Assembly: GCA_002803225.1 (NCBI GenBank) | Contig: NXFV01001257.1 | Span: forward strand, 124,001 to 188,000 | Direction: 5' to 3' | Source: Gamarada debralockiae | Taxonomy: Eukaryota > Ascomycota > Leotiomycetes > Helotiales > Hyphodiscaceae | DNA: 64,000 bases | In this document: piece by piece, positions 1 through 10,827 of the stretch | Layout: each line of letters opens with the position of its first letter | Numbering within the stretch: the stretch's first letter is position 1 | Notes under the pieces: generated by a model | What the model was told of the DNA's origin: nothing | Seen by the model: only the letters and a program-made list of their open reading frames with translations | The model's database searches: none | Made by a program: the position numbers and the translations under genes

Positions 1-344
1 AAGTTGGGAGTTGCGGCAGAAAGCCGTTTTTCTGCATGGGTTTTAGTAGTGCCTCGTGTCAGCCACCGATCGCTACAGATTGATCTTCATTGGACATGTG
101 AGACCCCCCGCATCGGACCTTGAGATTGTGTATCGTATCTGATCGTCTGGCAGGTGGGAATGGCTAAGACCTACGAAATAGAAGTCACATCTCGTCAAAC
201 ATGGAAACCATAGTATTGATTCTGTCCAAGTACATGAATTCTAAATGTATGACCTACAAACAGAGGAAACTTTCCCATAAGCCCCATGACCACTCCGATT
301 CAATGTACAATTTCTTCTCCCGTTATATCATTAATCGTTCGTAT

Positions 345-2157
345 CTAGTACCACTCCCCGCCGACCCATCTGTTGAGGAAGTCCAAGGACGCCTCGGGTT
401 GATCCATGGGAACTAAAAGATTAGGAGTCAGCATTCCGCCAGTCAACAAAGTAAGGTATCCGATTAAACTTACCCATGTGTCCAGCACCATAGATCTGCA
501 TAAATGTGAAGTTGCCGCTGGTCTTGACCTTTCCAAACTTGTCGCCGCTGTCGAGCTTCAAGTCCTTGATCTCAGCCTGGTTGAAGTCCTTCTGACCTGG
601 CCATTCAAGGGCCTCAGTCCAAGCTTGGTTGCCGAGCCAGTTGCCTAGAGGAAGGTCAGCATTGCGTATTCGCCTACCACAGAGAATTTGGAGAACTTAC
701 AGATGAAATCAGCATCACCAGCATAGATCAAGACTGGGATCTGCTCAAGGATACCAGGTACAAGACGGTGGAAGGGTTGCATCCAGTCGCCCTGGAACAA
801 GAAGTTTCGATTGATGTCAAAGTTGCAAGAATCGTAGCTGCTGACTTCAGCTCCGAGAGCGTCCATAACATCTTGCCTATTCAAGTACTCGCTGATATAG
901 CCGAGAGCAGAGTAGCAAAGGTTGCTGGAATCTTCACACTTTCCACGGACATCGTAAACGTTCTGGCCAGTTCTTTGGTATGGACCGATCATAGCATTGT
1001 TGCAGTAGATGCTTGCTGGAACACAAGACCAAACGCTCTCGCTATCGTAGCAGTTCTGGATGAGACTCAGGCAGCGGGGAAGTGCGTTATCCATGGCCTG
1101 GCATTCACCCTCGTCGAGCACAGCGGGGTATCCACCCTTTCCGCAGGCCATTGGCTTGTAGTATTCGTATTGGGTCAAGCCATCAGTGAGGCCGTTGCCA
1201 ATGAGGACGGACTTCAAGTTGATGTTTCGCTTCTTGTGCGAGAGGATCTCGGAGGTGAAAACGGGGATGTAGTGACCGGCGTACGATTCACCGGCGATGT
1301 GGAAGTCTTGTTTAGCATATTCTGGGAATTGCTTGAAGAAGAGCGTAAGGAGAGCGTACACATCCTTTCCCGCAGCAATAGTATTGCTGACAGAACCACC
1401 GCTATATGAGTATCCGACGTTGACGGGTTGGTCAAGGAAGATGACTGAGGCGTTTGCATTCCAGGAGTATGGGTTGCTGTGAAGCTTGATCTTCTCGTCG
1501 ATGGAGGAGGGGCCGAGTTCGAGGAAAAGTCCGGTGAGGGAAGAGCAGCCTGGGCCGCCGTTGAGCCATAGAACTACGGGGTCATTCTCGGGGTCATTTC
1601 GCGATTCGAAGAACCCTAGTGTATTGTGAGCAATTGAAAGATTCGGCATCGGAAGGGCACCCACAGTAGAAGAGATGCTTGTCATTCTCCTCATCATCAA
1701 GGTAACCACTATATTGCTTGACAGTATCAACACCGAGCTTTGAAGGATCAACCTTCTTGGCCCTCAAATTGTATTGCTCAAGCTTGCCATCGATCTCTCT
1801 CTCCTTCTCGCCATTCGAGTTCTCGATCCAAACGCTCTGGATATCGGCACCCTTGACAACATAGTCCCAGGCATGATCGGGCTTTCGGGAATGCGGCTTT
1901 GGCGTAGAGAAGAAGCTTGCCCTCTCCATAGCCTCAGGGAAAAGCATTGAGACTTCATCCCAGACAGCCTTCGCTTCCGAAGTCATCTCTTTCATGGACT
2001 CCGCAAGATGGTTCAAAGACTTTGACCACGCATCGGAAACGGGCTTCGCAGCTTCTTTCAGTGGATTCTGGCCTTTGAATGGGTTTCCCAAGACCTGTTG
2101 TTGAGGAACTGCCGCCGAGGCAGCGCCCAACAGGACGGCGGATGCGAGGAGCTTCAT
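345..2157 (-). CDS. cpyA: Vacuolar serine carboxypeptidase Y precursor
   Basis: Serine carboxypeptidase (peptidase family S10) that removes C-terminal residues in the vacuole. Four exons (2157-1665, 1615-701, 644-474, 412-345) join in frame to 548 codons, a usual length for fungal CPY. The N-terminus has a signal peptide ([15 protein letters not shown]) and a propeptide up to about residue 125. The family block [13 protein letters not shown], the catalytic serine in GESYAGHY, the aspartate in [11 protein letters not shown] and the histidine in GAGHMVPMDQPE are all visible. The last two blocks appear only after splicing, which confirms introns 2 and 3. Intron 1 has a GTGGGT donor. An in-frame ATG lies four codons upstream at 2169; I prefer 2157 because the signal peptide begins there. 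It is transcribed away from SDO1. Confidence 0.95.
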
Positions 2158-2693
2158 GATGAAAGCCAAGGATAGATAAGGTTGATTGGATGCCAGATCG
2201 CAATACTTGTTCGATCAAGGTAGACGATTAAGAGTTTCGATGGATACCAGATCACCAAAGGTTGATATCGTGATGACTGAGCGGAGATGTTGAGAGACGG
2301 AGATGGATGCAGGTGTGTCACGGATCTCAGGACCTTGGCTTGCCAGGTACGCGCGAACGTACGTATAGCACTAGCCGAAGGATGCAACTGCTGCCTATCA
2401 GGATCCTTGTATGTTTGAGATGATCACGTGTGAGTTTCTGACTCGCGCATGTTGATCTTGGCAAAGGTATGAATGGTGGCTTTGAATGATTTGGTTCTTA
2501 GATCGAAAGTTACTCTGTGTATTCATCGGAAAGAAAAAATGAAAATGATTTCGTGTGGGTTATGCTGCTGTCTTTGTGAACTACCCCACCTTTTTTCAGT
2601 CATCGTGGGGTTCTAACGAGAACAGCCGTTTCTTCCAAATATCTCATCCCACATTGAAAACACATAAACATAGAAAACCACACAAACGTCAAA
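2158..2693. promoter_or_regulatory. Divergent promoter between carboxypeptidase Y and SDO1, with CACGTG
   Basis: A 536-bp divergent intergenic region. A palindromic CACGTG (2425-2430, in the context gatcacgtgtga) lies about 264 bp upstream of the SDO1 ATG. The same hexamer occurs upstream of the three ribosomal-protein genes in this window. A pyrimidine-rich stretch and an A-rich leader precede the ATG. No further gene seen. Confidence 0.5.
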
Positions 2694-3620
2694 ATGCCTA
2701 TCAACCAACCCTCCAACCAAATAAAACTGACAAACGTCTCCCTCGTCCGCCTCAAGAAAGCCAAAAAGCGCTTCGAAATAGCCTGCTACAAGAACAAAGT
2801 CCTCGAGTGGCGCAACGGAATCGAAACCGACCTCGACAATGTCCTCCAAATAAACTCCGTCTTCCTGAACGTCTCTAAAGGCCAAACCGCTCCCTCCGCC
2901 GACCTCGCCAAAGCGTTCGGCGCAAAGACTTCAGTCAACGATATCATCCTCGAGATTTTGAATAAGGGAGAGCTGCAGGTTGGAGAGAAGGAAAGACATG
3001 CGCAGTTAGAGCGGGTCCATAATGAGGTTGTGAGCATAGTGGCCAGCAAGCTGGTGGATCCGAAGACGAAGAGGGTGTATACGACGGGCATGATTGAGAA
3101 GGCGCTGGAGATGCTGAGTTCGCAGGGGAGTCAGGCGCAGCAGGAAAAGAGTGCGGCCGGGAGTGGGACGGGCACACCGGCTACCGGTGAGGAGGGAGAG
3201 GCGAAGCCGAAGGCCAAGGAGCATGTTTGGACTGGCGTTGTGGCTACGAAGAGTGCGAAGAGTCAGGCGCTTGAGGCTATGAAGGCTTTGATTGCTCACC
3301 AGCCTATTCCTGTGGCGAGAGCGAGGATGAGGTTGAGGATTACTTGTCCGACCAGCATTTTGAAGCAGGCTGCCAAGTCGGCTGGTCCTAAGGATGCGAA
3401 TGCGGAGGATGGAGAGGACAAGGCCAAGGGCACTGTTAAGGATCGAATTTTGAGCTATATAGAGCAGGTGGAGACGCAAGATGTCATGGGTTCTGAGTGG
3501 GAGGTTGTAGGCTTCGTTGAGCCAGGTGTTTTTAAGGGCCTGGGAGATTTCATTGGTGGCGAGACAAAAGGTCAAGGGAGAGTAGAGGTGCTTGATATGG
3601 CTGTTACTCATGAGGACTGA
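2694..3620 (+). CDS. SDO1: Ribosome maturation protein SDO1/SBDS
   Basis: SBDS-family factor that acts with the GTPase Efl1 to release eIF6/Tif6 from late pre-60S particles (family knowledge). One uninterrupted ORF of 308 aa starts at the first ATG after an A-rich leader. The N-terminal FYSH domain is at residues ~1-100 (IKLTNVSLVRLKKAKKRFEI, YKNKVLEWRNGIE, then KAFGAKTSVNDII). Domain II follows (VHNEVVSIVASKLVDPKTKR) and domain III contains the conserved QPIPVARARMRLRITCP. It is longer than the ~250-aa yeast protein. The extra length is a Gly/Ala/Lys-rich insert at about residues 155-180 and another acidic stretch near residues 235-245; both are probably disordered linkers. Confidence 0.93.
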   Translation: MPINQPSNQIKLTNVSLVRLKKAKKRFEIACYKNKVLEWRNGIETDLDNVLQINSVFLNVSKGQTAPSADLAKAFGAKTSVNDIILEILNKGELQVGEKERHAQLERVHNEVVSIVASKLVDPKTKRVYTTGMIEKALEMLSSQGSQAQQEKSAAGSGTGTPATGEEGEAKPKAKEHVWTGVVATKSAKSQALEAMKALIAHQPIPVARARMRLRITCPTSILKQAAKSAGPKDANAEDGEDKAKGTVKDRILSYIEQVETQDVMGSEWEVVGFVEPGVFKGLGDFIGGETKGQGRVEVLDMAVTHED

Positions 3621-4075
3621 TTGATACCCTCTTCTGGTTGTTCTAGACTTTGGCAGTACTATAGCGAGCATAGAAGGCGTTGTGGGAATACAATGAATGT
3701 CATAAGCTTGATTCCCATCTCAGTTCTCAAAGAATTTGTTAGAGAGATCCCGGCTTGTGGATGTGAGAACTAATACCCTCTCCCTAACTTCTCGAGAATC
3801 AAGATGAGCTTAGCAAGTAAATAGTAATGGGTTGCGGTGATGCCATTTCAGACGGCATGGTTGTCTCTTGCTTCTCTCTTGGTACCTCACTTGCATTCCA
3901 AAGACTATCACGGACACCGAAGAAATAGATTTGATGTTTTGCTTTATTCCACTCGATGCAAGAATACACCTAGTACCTGCCTCATGCCGAAGCGTAATGA
4001 AGCCAAATGCAATGTATCATCAACCGCAAAGCAGCCACACTCCATCCAGCCAAAGGAAACCATTCCCGAACATGC
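3621..4075. other. Convergent intergenic region, SDO1 / RPS18
   Basis: 455 bp between the 3' ends of two convergent genes. Open frames here overlap the RPS18 exon in antisense or have no recognisable features. Nothing else seen. Confidence 0.5.
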
Positions 4076-4836
4076 TTAACCACCCTTCTTCTTGGACACA
4101 CCAACAGTACGGCCGCGACGACCAGTTGTCTTTGAGTGTTGTCCACGAACACGGAGGCCCCAGTAGTGACGAAGACCACGATGAGCGCGGATCTTCTTCA
4201 GGCGTTCCAAATCATCACGAAGCTTGGAGTCAACACCGTTGGCGAGAATCTGCGAGTCCTTGCCATCGACGATGTCGCGTTGACGATTGAGGAACCAGGT
4301 TGGGATCTTGTATTGGGTTGGGTTTTGGATGATGGTGACAATTCGCTCGAGTTCTTCGGAGGTAAGTTCACCGGCACTGTAGCATGTTAGTGCTTGCTAT
4401 TCCTTCCATTTCCAAGCCATCCATACCGCTTGTTGAGATCGACATCGGCCTTTTTGCAGACCAAGTTGGAATAGCGACGTCCCACTAAAAATTATCTCGT
4501 CAGCTCTGAAGGAGGAGAAAGGGGGGGTTAAACTCACCTCCCTTGATCTTGGTCAAGGCGTACATGACTTTCTTCTGTCAGTATCACCCCTCGTCCAGAA
4601 AAGTTAATAGGATCACAAACCTTTTTGTTTTCCCTCCACGTTCGTATTTAATAGCCGAAGGATCTAGTTCACGTTAGATTGATGGTGAGGTCGTCGAGGA
4701 GGTTTGGATGCATACGTATTGGAAGTTGGACTTCTCTCCACTGTGAAATAACGAGTCAGTACTGAGATCTCGAGTCGGAGGAGATAGAATGGACAGATGT
4801 GATAGAATAGATGAATACATACGAAACCAAACTCAT
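4076..4836 (-). CDS. RPS18: 40S ribosomal protein S18 (uS13)
   Basis: uS13 protein of the small-subunit head. Six exons (4836-4823, 4740-4716, 4663-4621, 4567-4538, 4484-4427, 4376-4076) splice in phase to 156 aa, the normal S18 length. Family blocks: N-terminal [20 protein letters not shown], then [56 protein letters not shown] and a C-terminal [12 protein letters not shown]. The first coding exon is only 14 nt, and four of the six exons are under 45 nt. No methionine occurs in the last exon, so simple ORF calling misses the gene. A promoter block shared with RPL17 lies about 120 bp upstream. Confidence 0.95.
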
Positions 4837-4903
4837 GATTGCGATTGCTCGATCGCCGAGACTTGATGACTTGGTGACTTGGTGAGGTTATGGAGAGGAA
4901 GAT

Positions 4904-4966
4904 TTAGAGATTTCGAGATTGTGTGGAAAAGATCTAGCTAGCGAAGCGAGATTCACGTGATGTAGG
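4904..4966 (-). promoter_or_regulatory. RPS18 promoter block with CACGTG
   Basis: Read on the minus strand, it begins CCTACATCACGTGAATC and continues TCGCTTCGCTAGCT, then GATCTTTTCCACACAATC and TCGAAATCTC. The same ordered string, with few differences, precedes RPL17 at 10828-10894. The CACGTG is at 4954-4959, about 118 bp upstream of the ATG. In other fungi CACGTG is bound by Cbf1-type bHLH factors, which act on ribosomal-protein genes in Candida albicans (established); the link here is inference. Confidence 0.6.
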
Positions 4967-5570
4967 ATGGTCCGTGCCCAACAAAATTCTTCCCCAATCT
5001 CATTGTTTGGTCTTCTGTGAGCGTAATATTCGTTATATTGCTAGTGTCTATTTGTAGTCTTCTTCCATAATTGCAGGTCATACGTGCCAACAACCCAGTA
5101 ATAACCCTCTCAAAATCAACGATTTCTGTTAAACATGGAGAGAATGCCAGTAAAATGCAGAAGCAAGTTTCCTCCCTTTGCTATACTCCTCCCCCTCTTC
5201 GATAGCAAATGTTTGGTAGTTCACAGCCTTGATCACAGTAATGCAATGACAATGTTGTATTGTGACTCGGCGTGCCTGTGTCATTGATTCATTATGTCAG
5301 ATGAAATCTATGCTCTAGTTGTTGCTATGGCAACTGTTTGTTTATCATATCTCGGGTTCTGGCAACCCCACGATTCTTCCCTCCTTAGATATCAATACAT
5401 ACATGATTTTACTACTTTACTACTACACAATATCGTCCGATTCGACACATTAGCTCTTGTCAAAGCGCCAAACAATCAAAATCGACGACGTTGATTCGTC
5501 TCTATCGAAGGCCTCGATGGGCTCGTCATGAGCGGAGAACTGACTGCTAGTAACAGCTGGACTCTAGGTC
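4967..5570. other. Intergenic region with an intron-like repeat copy near 5478-5545
   Basis: No gene recognised. A 68-bp stretch on the plus strand (5478-5545) resembles the introns of the neighbouring minus-strand gene: it has AAAATCGACGACGTTGATTC, then GTCTCTATCGAAGG, and ends near CTGCTAGTAACAG. It would be antisense to that gene and lies just past its stop codon. Confidence 0.35.
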
Positions 5571-8500
5571 TCAGACAACATCTGGAAGCCAAGGGGTTCC
5601 GTTTCGTCCAGGGGTATAAAGGGTCCTGAATTGCGCCTGGGCTTGCGAAATCTCATCTTCATCTCCTGACATGTGTGCCTTTGAAAGAGCCTGACGATAG
5701 AGGCGTCCGAGCCTCCACTCAGTTTCTAGCCATTCTGATTTCTCATCAAAAGATGTTCTAGTGAGATGATTAACAAGCGTTGATAGCGGAAGGAACATGT
5801 ACAGTCTCGTATCGTATGGTTCTGTTCTGTAAAAGCAATCCTCCCGTGCTGGAGCTCGCATACGAACATGAAGCTCTGCAAACGTGAACGCCAAGGTAAT
5901 CTTCAACTTGGGGTAACGCGCTTGCAAATAAATCCAAGATCCAGGGTCGATTGACATTCCATCTATGCCCCGTATGACAATGATGACCTCGGAAGAATCG
6001 GAACGAGTCTCAAAGAATCTGCACCAGCGTGCATTCATTTGATGCTTCTCAAATTCGCCATCCGCCTCTTGGATAGCGTCCTCCTCGTCGGCTAGAGCCC
6101 ATGGTAAAGCTGTCCCCGCCTCTCTGCCGTTCCATGCCACTGATTCTGTTCCAAGGACTCGGATAGGTGCAACAAAATCTGTAATGAACTTTCTAAGAAC
6201 AGCATCGTTGCCCTTTTTGAGGTTCTCGTAATCATCGTCGTCCTTCACCGAGCTATATCGACTACCCACAATTATCGATACACCATCGACATCTGTGATG
6301 GTAGTGGTTGGATCTTGGGTGGTGAATCGTGGAATAGTCTTGATGATCGTATAGCCTTGCGCTTGACTATACATTTGTTAGCTATGATCAATAGTAAAAA
6401 TCGGCGGCCCCGATTCATTCACATCGAAGGCCACGATGGTTATGTCTTTTGAAAAGGGACAACTTACTCATCTCTCAACATTTCGATATCGTTCCAGTGT
6501 CGATCTCTGTTTTTCTCGGCATGTCTGGTTAATTGACCGATCTTATTCTCCACATCTAGAGTCGCCCAATAATCACGCTGCTTCTTGTTCCACTCCTCCC
6601 TCTTCTCATCTGACCAATTCGCGCGCAGCCTCGTGTTGATTTCGTATTGCCTTTCGGCGTCCACCTTCTTTTGCTCGTCTGAACGATTTGCCCACCGGTT
6701 ACGGTTGTATTCGGCTTGGTATTCCTTGTGCGCTTTCTTCTTCTCGTCTGAACGATTGTCTCGAAATCTTTTGTGGCGTATGTTCTTCTTCAGCTTGGCT
6801 GAAGGTTTGCTCAGATGGCGCTTCTGGTATATGGCGTTCTTTTGCTTAGCAGTAAGTCCTAGGCCGCTAAGTTCTAGTTGATTGTGTTAGCCATGCAATT
6901 TCCTGGGAGGGGATCGTGACCACGATGGGGACGAATCGACACGGTCGATTTCAAGATTTCTCTCTCAAAAAGGGTTGTCTGTACCTCCGTAATTACTGCG
7001 CTTGGATTTCGGCTTGGATTCAGACTCAGTGGAAGAGAAGCTTGGGAAGCCCAGCTCAGAATCCTTATTACCGGTGCGTGCAGAGGCTTGTCTAGGCTCT
7101 GTCTTGGGTGATCGATTTTGTGCTCGCAAGGCTGCGGCACCCATCGTTTCCCAATCCTCTTCTACAATCTCGTCCCCGGAATCCTCATCACTACTCAGCA
7201 CTACCGTGACTTGTGGCGGACTGGGAATTTTCTCTCCAATCCTCTTCTTCTCTGTTCGAAAGAGTTAGCAGCCGTGTCATTCTCAATCGAGGTCCTCGAC
7301 GGGGACGAAGAAATTCGGCGTCCCCGATTTCAAAGATATGGTATATCTCTTTTGAAAAGGGGTTGACTAACTGAAACTCTTGGGAGACTCCTTAGCGATC
7401 ATCATAGCAGACTGTCTATCGGTTTCATCATCGAAGCCGATGTTCTCTGTGGGTTGTCGAATGTTCTTCTCATGTGAGTGATCTTGGACGCGTGACAACG
7501 GTGCGGAAACCTTCTTCGCGGGAACATCGATTAACTCTGTTTGGAAATTAGCAGCTGTAATGGAACATCTCTTTGGAAAGGAATCGTCTGCACTTACTAG
7601 GGCTGAGTTTAACCTCGGGCTCAGGCTTGGAATTGGGACCAGGGCCAGGACCAAAACTCTCCTTGTTGGTGTTGTATGGTTGAAGATTTCGTGCCCGCAA
7701 TCCCGCAGCACCGATGACTTCCCAATTCTCCTCAGTTGTCTCGTCACCTGAATCATTGCTATCGCCTGGAAACACTACAGCGATTTGTGGCTGACAGGGT
7801 ACGTTGCTTTCTATCACACGTGTTAGCAATCTTGTACCCATAAAGTGGGGTTGACAGCGTAGATTTTTAGACACTCTAGAATGTGAGTGATTGATGCATA
7901 TCTCACGGTGACTATCGAGTCTATCGACGGGAATGACCACTGAGTCCTCAAATCAAGGGCACTGATATCTCTCTTGGCAAGGGCAGACTCACTGAAGGTC
8001 TTGGGCAGCTCCTTGTCGACAGATTCCACGTCGCTGTCATTAATAGTAATGACGATCTTCCTGTTCTGAAGAACCTTCGTCTCAGATGAGGGATTCTTGG
8101 TAGATGTGGCCAGTGTAGCAACCCCTTTCAAAGGGACCTTGGATGACCCTATTCGGCAGTGTTAGCAGCTGCATGTCTCCAATTGCTTCAAGCAAAGTGG
8201 CGTAACCGACGCCATCGATTTACGAATCGAAGTGTCTTACCTACAACGGAAGATTTATCCTTCGGATCGACTTTCTTGGCAACGGCATCTTCTTTGTTGA
8301 GCAGCTTCGCAACGGCACTTTCTAGGTCGAACGGGATGCGTTGGGCCTCCTTGGACGAGTCGAGCTTCTTCGGAGCGGCACCTCCAAAGCCAAATGCATA
8401 GAGGGTGGCCTGCTTGGACGAGACCACCTTCTTCGGAGCGGCACCTCCAAAGCCAAATGCATAGAGGGTGGCCTGCTTGGACGAGATCACCTTCTTCGGA

Positions 8501-8858
8501 GCAAGAGTGCTGGAGACTATGATTCGACAGAGTTAGTAGCTGTCACATCCCTAATCGAGTGCCATGATTTTCTTGAATGGACCCTTGAAGGGGCAAGAGA
8601 TTGCTGCTGACAACAATCCGGGAATGGAGTAATCGACGCCGTCATTTGGGAGAGGGGATTCTTACTTTTTGGAACTGTCTCGCACTTCTTCTTCTTCTTG
8701 CCCCGAGCGAGCTCATCATCCGAATAGACTATGAAATCATCCATGGAATCATAACCGTCATCGTAGTGCTTCGTTGGAGCTCTGGGGGCATCGTCGAGGT
8801 CCTCTAGTTTACGCTTGGCTCTCAAGGCACCACGCGACTGCAGCTTCTTTCGGCCCAT
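5571..8858 (-). CDS. Unrecognised eight-exon protein with duplicated modules
   Basis: I do not recognise this family. Exons 8858-8666, 8516-8241, 8148-7993, 7810-7598, 7536-7372, 7251-6985, 6873-6468 and 6366-5571 join in frame to about 823 aa. The first six introns are phase 1 and the last is phase 2. The N-terminus is basic (MGRKKLQSRGALRAKRKLED). Exon 2 contains a 21-residue unit (SSKQATLYAFGFGGAAPKK) in tandem. Exons 4 and 6 share DSGDE..EE.WE..GAA.LRA.N, and exons 3 and 5 end similarly (LPKTF, SPKSF), so a two-exon module was probably duplicated. Exon 7 is highly charged (repeats of NRSDEKKK, NRSDEQKK and NWSDEKREEW). Exon 8 encodes a folded-looking C-terminal region of about 265 aa. No catalytic motif seen; probably nuclear, by charge. 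Exact splice sites are manual. Confidence 0.7.
6367..8665 (-). repeat. Seven mutually similar introns (introner-like or duplicated)
   Basis: Introns at 8665-8517, 8240-8149, 7992-7811, 7597-7537, 7371-7252, 6984-6874 and 6467-6367. Several share a 5' segment after the donor (CCCCTTTTCAAAAGAGATA in 7371-7252; near-matches in 6467-6367, 6984-6874, 7597-7537 and 7992-7811). Some share a middle segment (AAATCGGGGACGCCGA against GAATCGGGGCCGCCGA). All share a 3' segment around the branch site (GCTGCTAACTCTTTCGAACAG-type; variants end CGAATAG, CCAAACAG or GTGATAG). Introns of the other genes in the window do not show this pattern. Either introner-like elements or tandem duplication of exon-intron modules would explain it. 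Confidence 0.6.
8365..8505 (-). repeat. 63-bp in-frame coding repeat
   Basis: About 2.3 copies of a 63-bp unit (starts at 8365, 8428 and 8491) inside exon 2 of the unrecognised gene. The unit encodes 21 residues with the core QATLYAFGFGGAAPKK. The unit length is a multiple of three, so the frame is kept. Copies are almost identical, implying a recent expansion or gene conversion. Confidence 0.85.
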
Positions 8859-9020
8859 GGCTAATGACTGATGCTACGTTCGAGGAGAATCAAGAGTTGT
8901 GGCGAGGTAGACGTTGTCCTATTCAAATTCCAAAACGAGAGAGAATAACGAGGAGTTGCGGGGTGGATGGTGGGTTGTTGATGGAGGGATGGAGGGAGAA
9001 AGGCAGGTGGAAATATTAAG

Positions 9021-9255
9021 GTGACATGTTTACTTCATGCCCAGTGAATATGAAGGTGACAGGTTTACTTCATGCCCAGTGAATATGGAGGCGACAGGTT
9101 TACTTCATGCCCAGTGAATATGAAGGTGACAGGTTTACTTCATGCCCAGTGAATATGAAGGTGACAGGTTTACTTCATGCCCAGTGAATATGGAGGCGAC
9201 AGGTTTACTTCATGCCCAGTGAATATGAAGGTGACAGGTTTACTTCAAGCTCAGG
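9021..9255. repeat. 35-bp minisatellite
   Basis: Six full and one partial copy of a 35-bp unit starting GTGACAGGTTTACTTCATGC, with starts at 9021, 9056, 9091, 9126, 9161, 9196 and 9231. Copies differ at a few positions (ATGAAGGTGAC against ATGGAGGCGAC). It lies 163 bp upstream of the ATG of the minus-strand gene and about 140 bp upstream of the small ORF at 9395, so within a possible shared promoter. Confidence 0.95.
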
Positions 9256-9394
9256 GCAAGAGTTCTGAAAATCTTCCTCTCTCTCTCACAACAACTCCTC
9301 AATTTCGTGTTCACAGCCTGAACAGCCTCACCTCTTCACAAATCCTACGTACCCGTCACGAATATTCAAACGTTTGTACAACACGTCCTACAGC

Positions 9395-9532
9395 ATGGCG
9401 TCGACTACCGATAAGCCTCAAGAACAAGACTTTCCGGAGCAGGTCGCTGCTGTCTGTGAAGTTGATTTCGAGGATGATCAACGCGGTGCTCAAGACCCGT
9501 TCGGCTTGTCCAAGCACTGCGGGTGGTGCTGA
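9395..9532 (+). CDS. Possible small ORF, 45 aa
   Basis: ATG to TGA, 45 codons. The product is acidic in the middle (VDFEDD) and ends LSKHCGWC. It follows a pyrimidine-rich stretch (ctctctctcacaacaact) that looks like a fungal promoter or 5' UTR, and it is the first ATG in its frame after that tract. I do not recognise it. It may be a short unannotated gene or chance. Confidence 0.25.
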   Translation: MASTTDKPQEQDFPEQVAAVCEVDFEDDQRGAQDPFGLSKHCGWC

Positions 9533-10827
9533 TCGTTGGTGAAGAGAGATGCGTTGTGTATGAGTAGTGTTTTATTTTCGTTTCTGCACAGGTATTTCCG
9601 TCTAGGGAGACGTATCCTGTGCCCTACTCCATAGCTCAATTCTTGAGAAGGAAATAATGAGGTTTGGAGCATCGCGCGCTGTACTTAGCATTACATAGCT
9701 CTCTCCTTTCTCTGAAGTCAATCAAGAGCTCTTGTCCAGAAAATCGAGTGCATTTCGATCGTGATTCAGGACTGAGCGCAAGTCAGAAGGCCTAGAGAAG
9801 AGGAGGCAAGAGCGTACTAAACTTTGTACCAATCAAATTGTAGTTCGCTGAATTGGATTGTTTACCACTGTGGAGAAAGTAGGAGAAGGGCGCAAGGCGC
9901 AACATTCTTCCCTGTCAAGAGTACGCTTCTTTGAATTTGGATTGAAAGGCGGTGCGGAGAACATGGAAAAGGGAAGCAAGACACAAACTTCTTTTACGTC
10001 TAAGAAAGGGGAGTCTCTTTGTTGCCATGGTTAACAAGGAAGAAAGGCGCAGCCTTCGTCTTTGCTAAAGTATGCTTGCTTGTCTATGTAAGTCTTGCCC
10101 TATCAATGATGTCTTTGAATTGATCCAAGTGTACTAAATTAGCAGTGTCGATTTGTCCTCAAGTCCTTACAAAAGAAGTCCTAAAGGCATCTGATAGGGA
10201 AGAACTCTGTCAGAACAATAAACTAGCGAATATGTACTGTAGGTTCATTTGCTACACCCTCATTTGTTATTCTCGTTCTAGTTGGCATGGCTACGCATGG
10301 TAGGGGAGCCGTGATGCTGCCAAGAATACTTACCTTTATTGTGGACATTCCATTTGGCATGATTATGTATCGCTAGCGAATGGTGCTTGATGAACAGCCC
10401 AGGCTTATGAATTGCATGGCTAAAGAGCTGGTAATCAGGAGCATATTTTCTTTGCCGGGCCGTGAGGCTGCTTGTATCGATGATAAGGACATTGCTAGGC
10501 GGAATGTACGATAGATCATATGGAAATATCAGAAGATCACGAATAGCTGGCAATAATACAGCAAAGTTATGCTTTCAGAGGATCAAGTAAAGTCAAATTG
10601 GATATGCAGTGAGGCCGAGAAGGTTTGCAATGGAGAAGAGGGCTTAGGTTACCACGAAACCGCCTTCACGGGCCACTTTTGGAAAGGAGAGACAAGCCGA
10701 ATGATTGTTAGGAGTCTGGGAATTGCGCATGCATCGCATTAATTTTTCCACAGCTTTTAGCCCCAAAACTTTCATTTCGACTTCAACGTCTTCTGTCAGC
10801 CGAGGCTCAAGAAGCGCGCACGGCCAT
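9533..10827. other. Intergenic region upstream of RPL17
   Basis: About 1.3 kb without a supportable gene. Around 9840-10080 there are loosely repeated purine-rich segments (a GAATTGGATTG..GGAGAA..GGGCGCAAG-type string recurs in diverged form). These could be remnants of a tandem repeat. Nothing else recognised. Confidence 0.35.

Noticed and set aside
768..1409. 213-codon plus-strand open frame opposite carboxypeptidase Y
   Set aside because: It is the antisense shadow of a well-supported exon and has no recognisable motif.
3006..3671. 221-codon minus-strand open frame opposite SDO1
   Set aside because: Antisense to a conserved gene; composition (Arg/Leu-rich) is that of a reversed coding frame.
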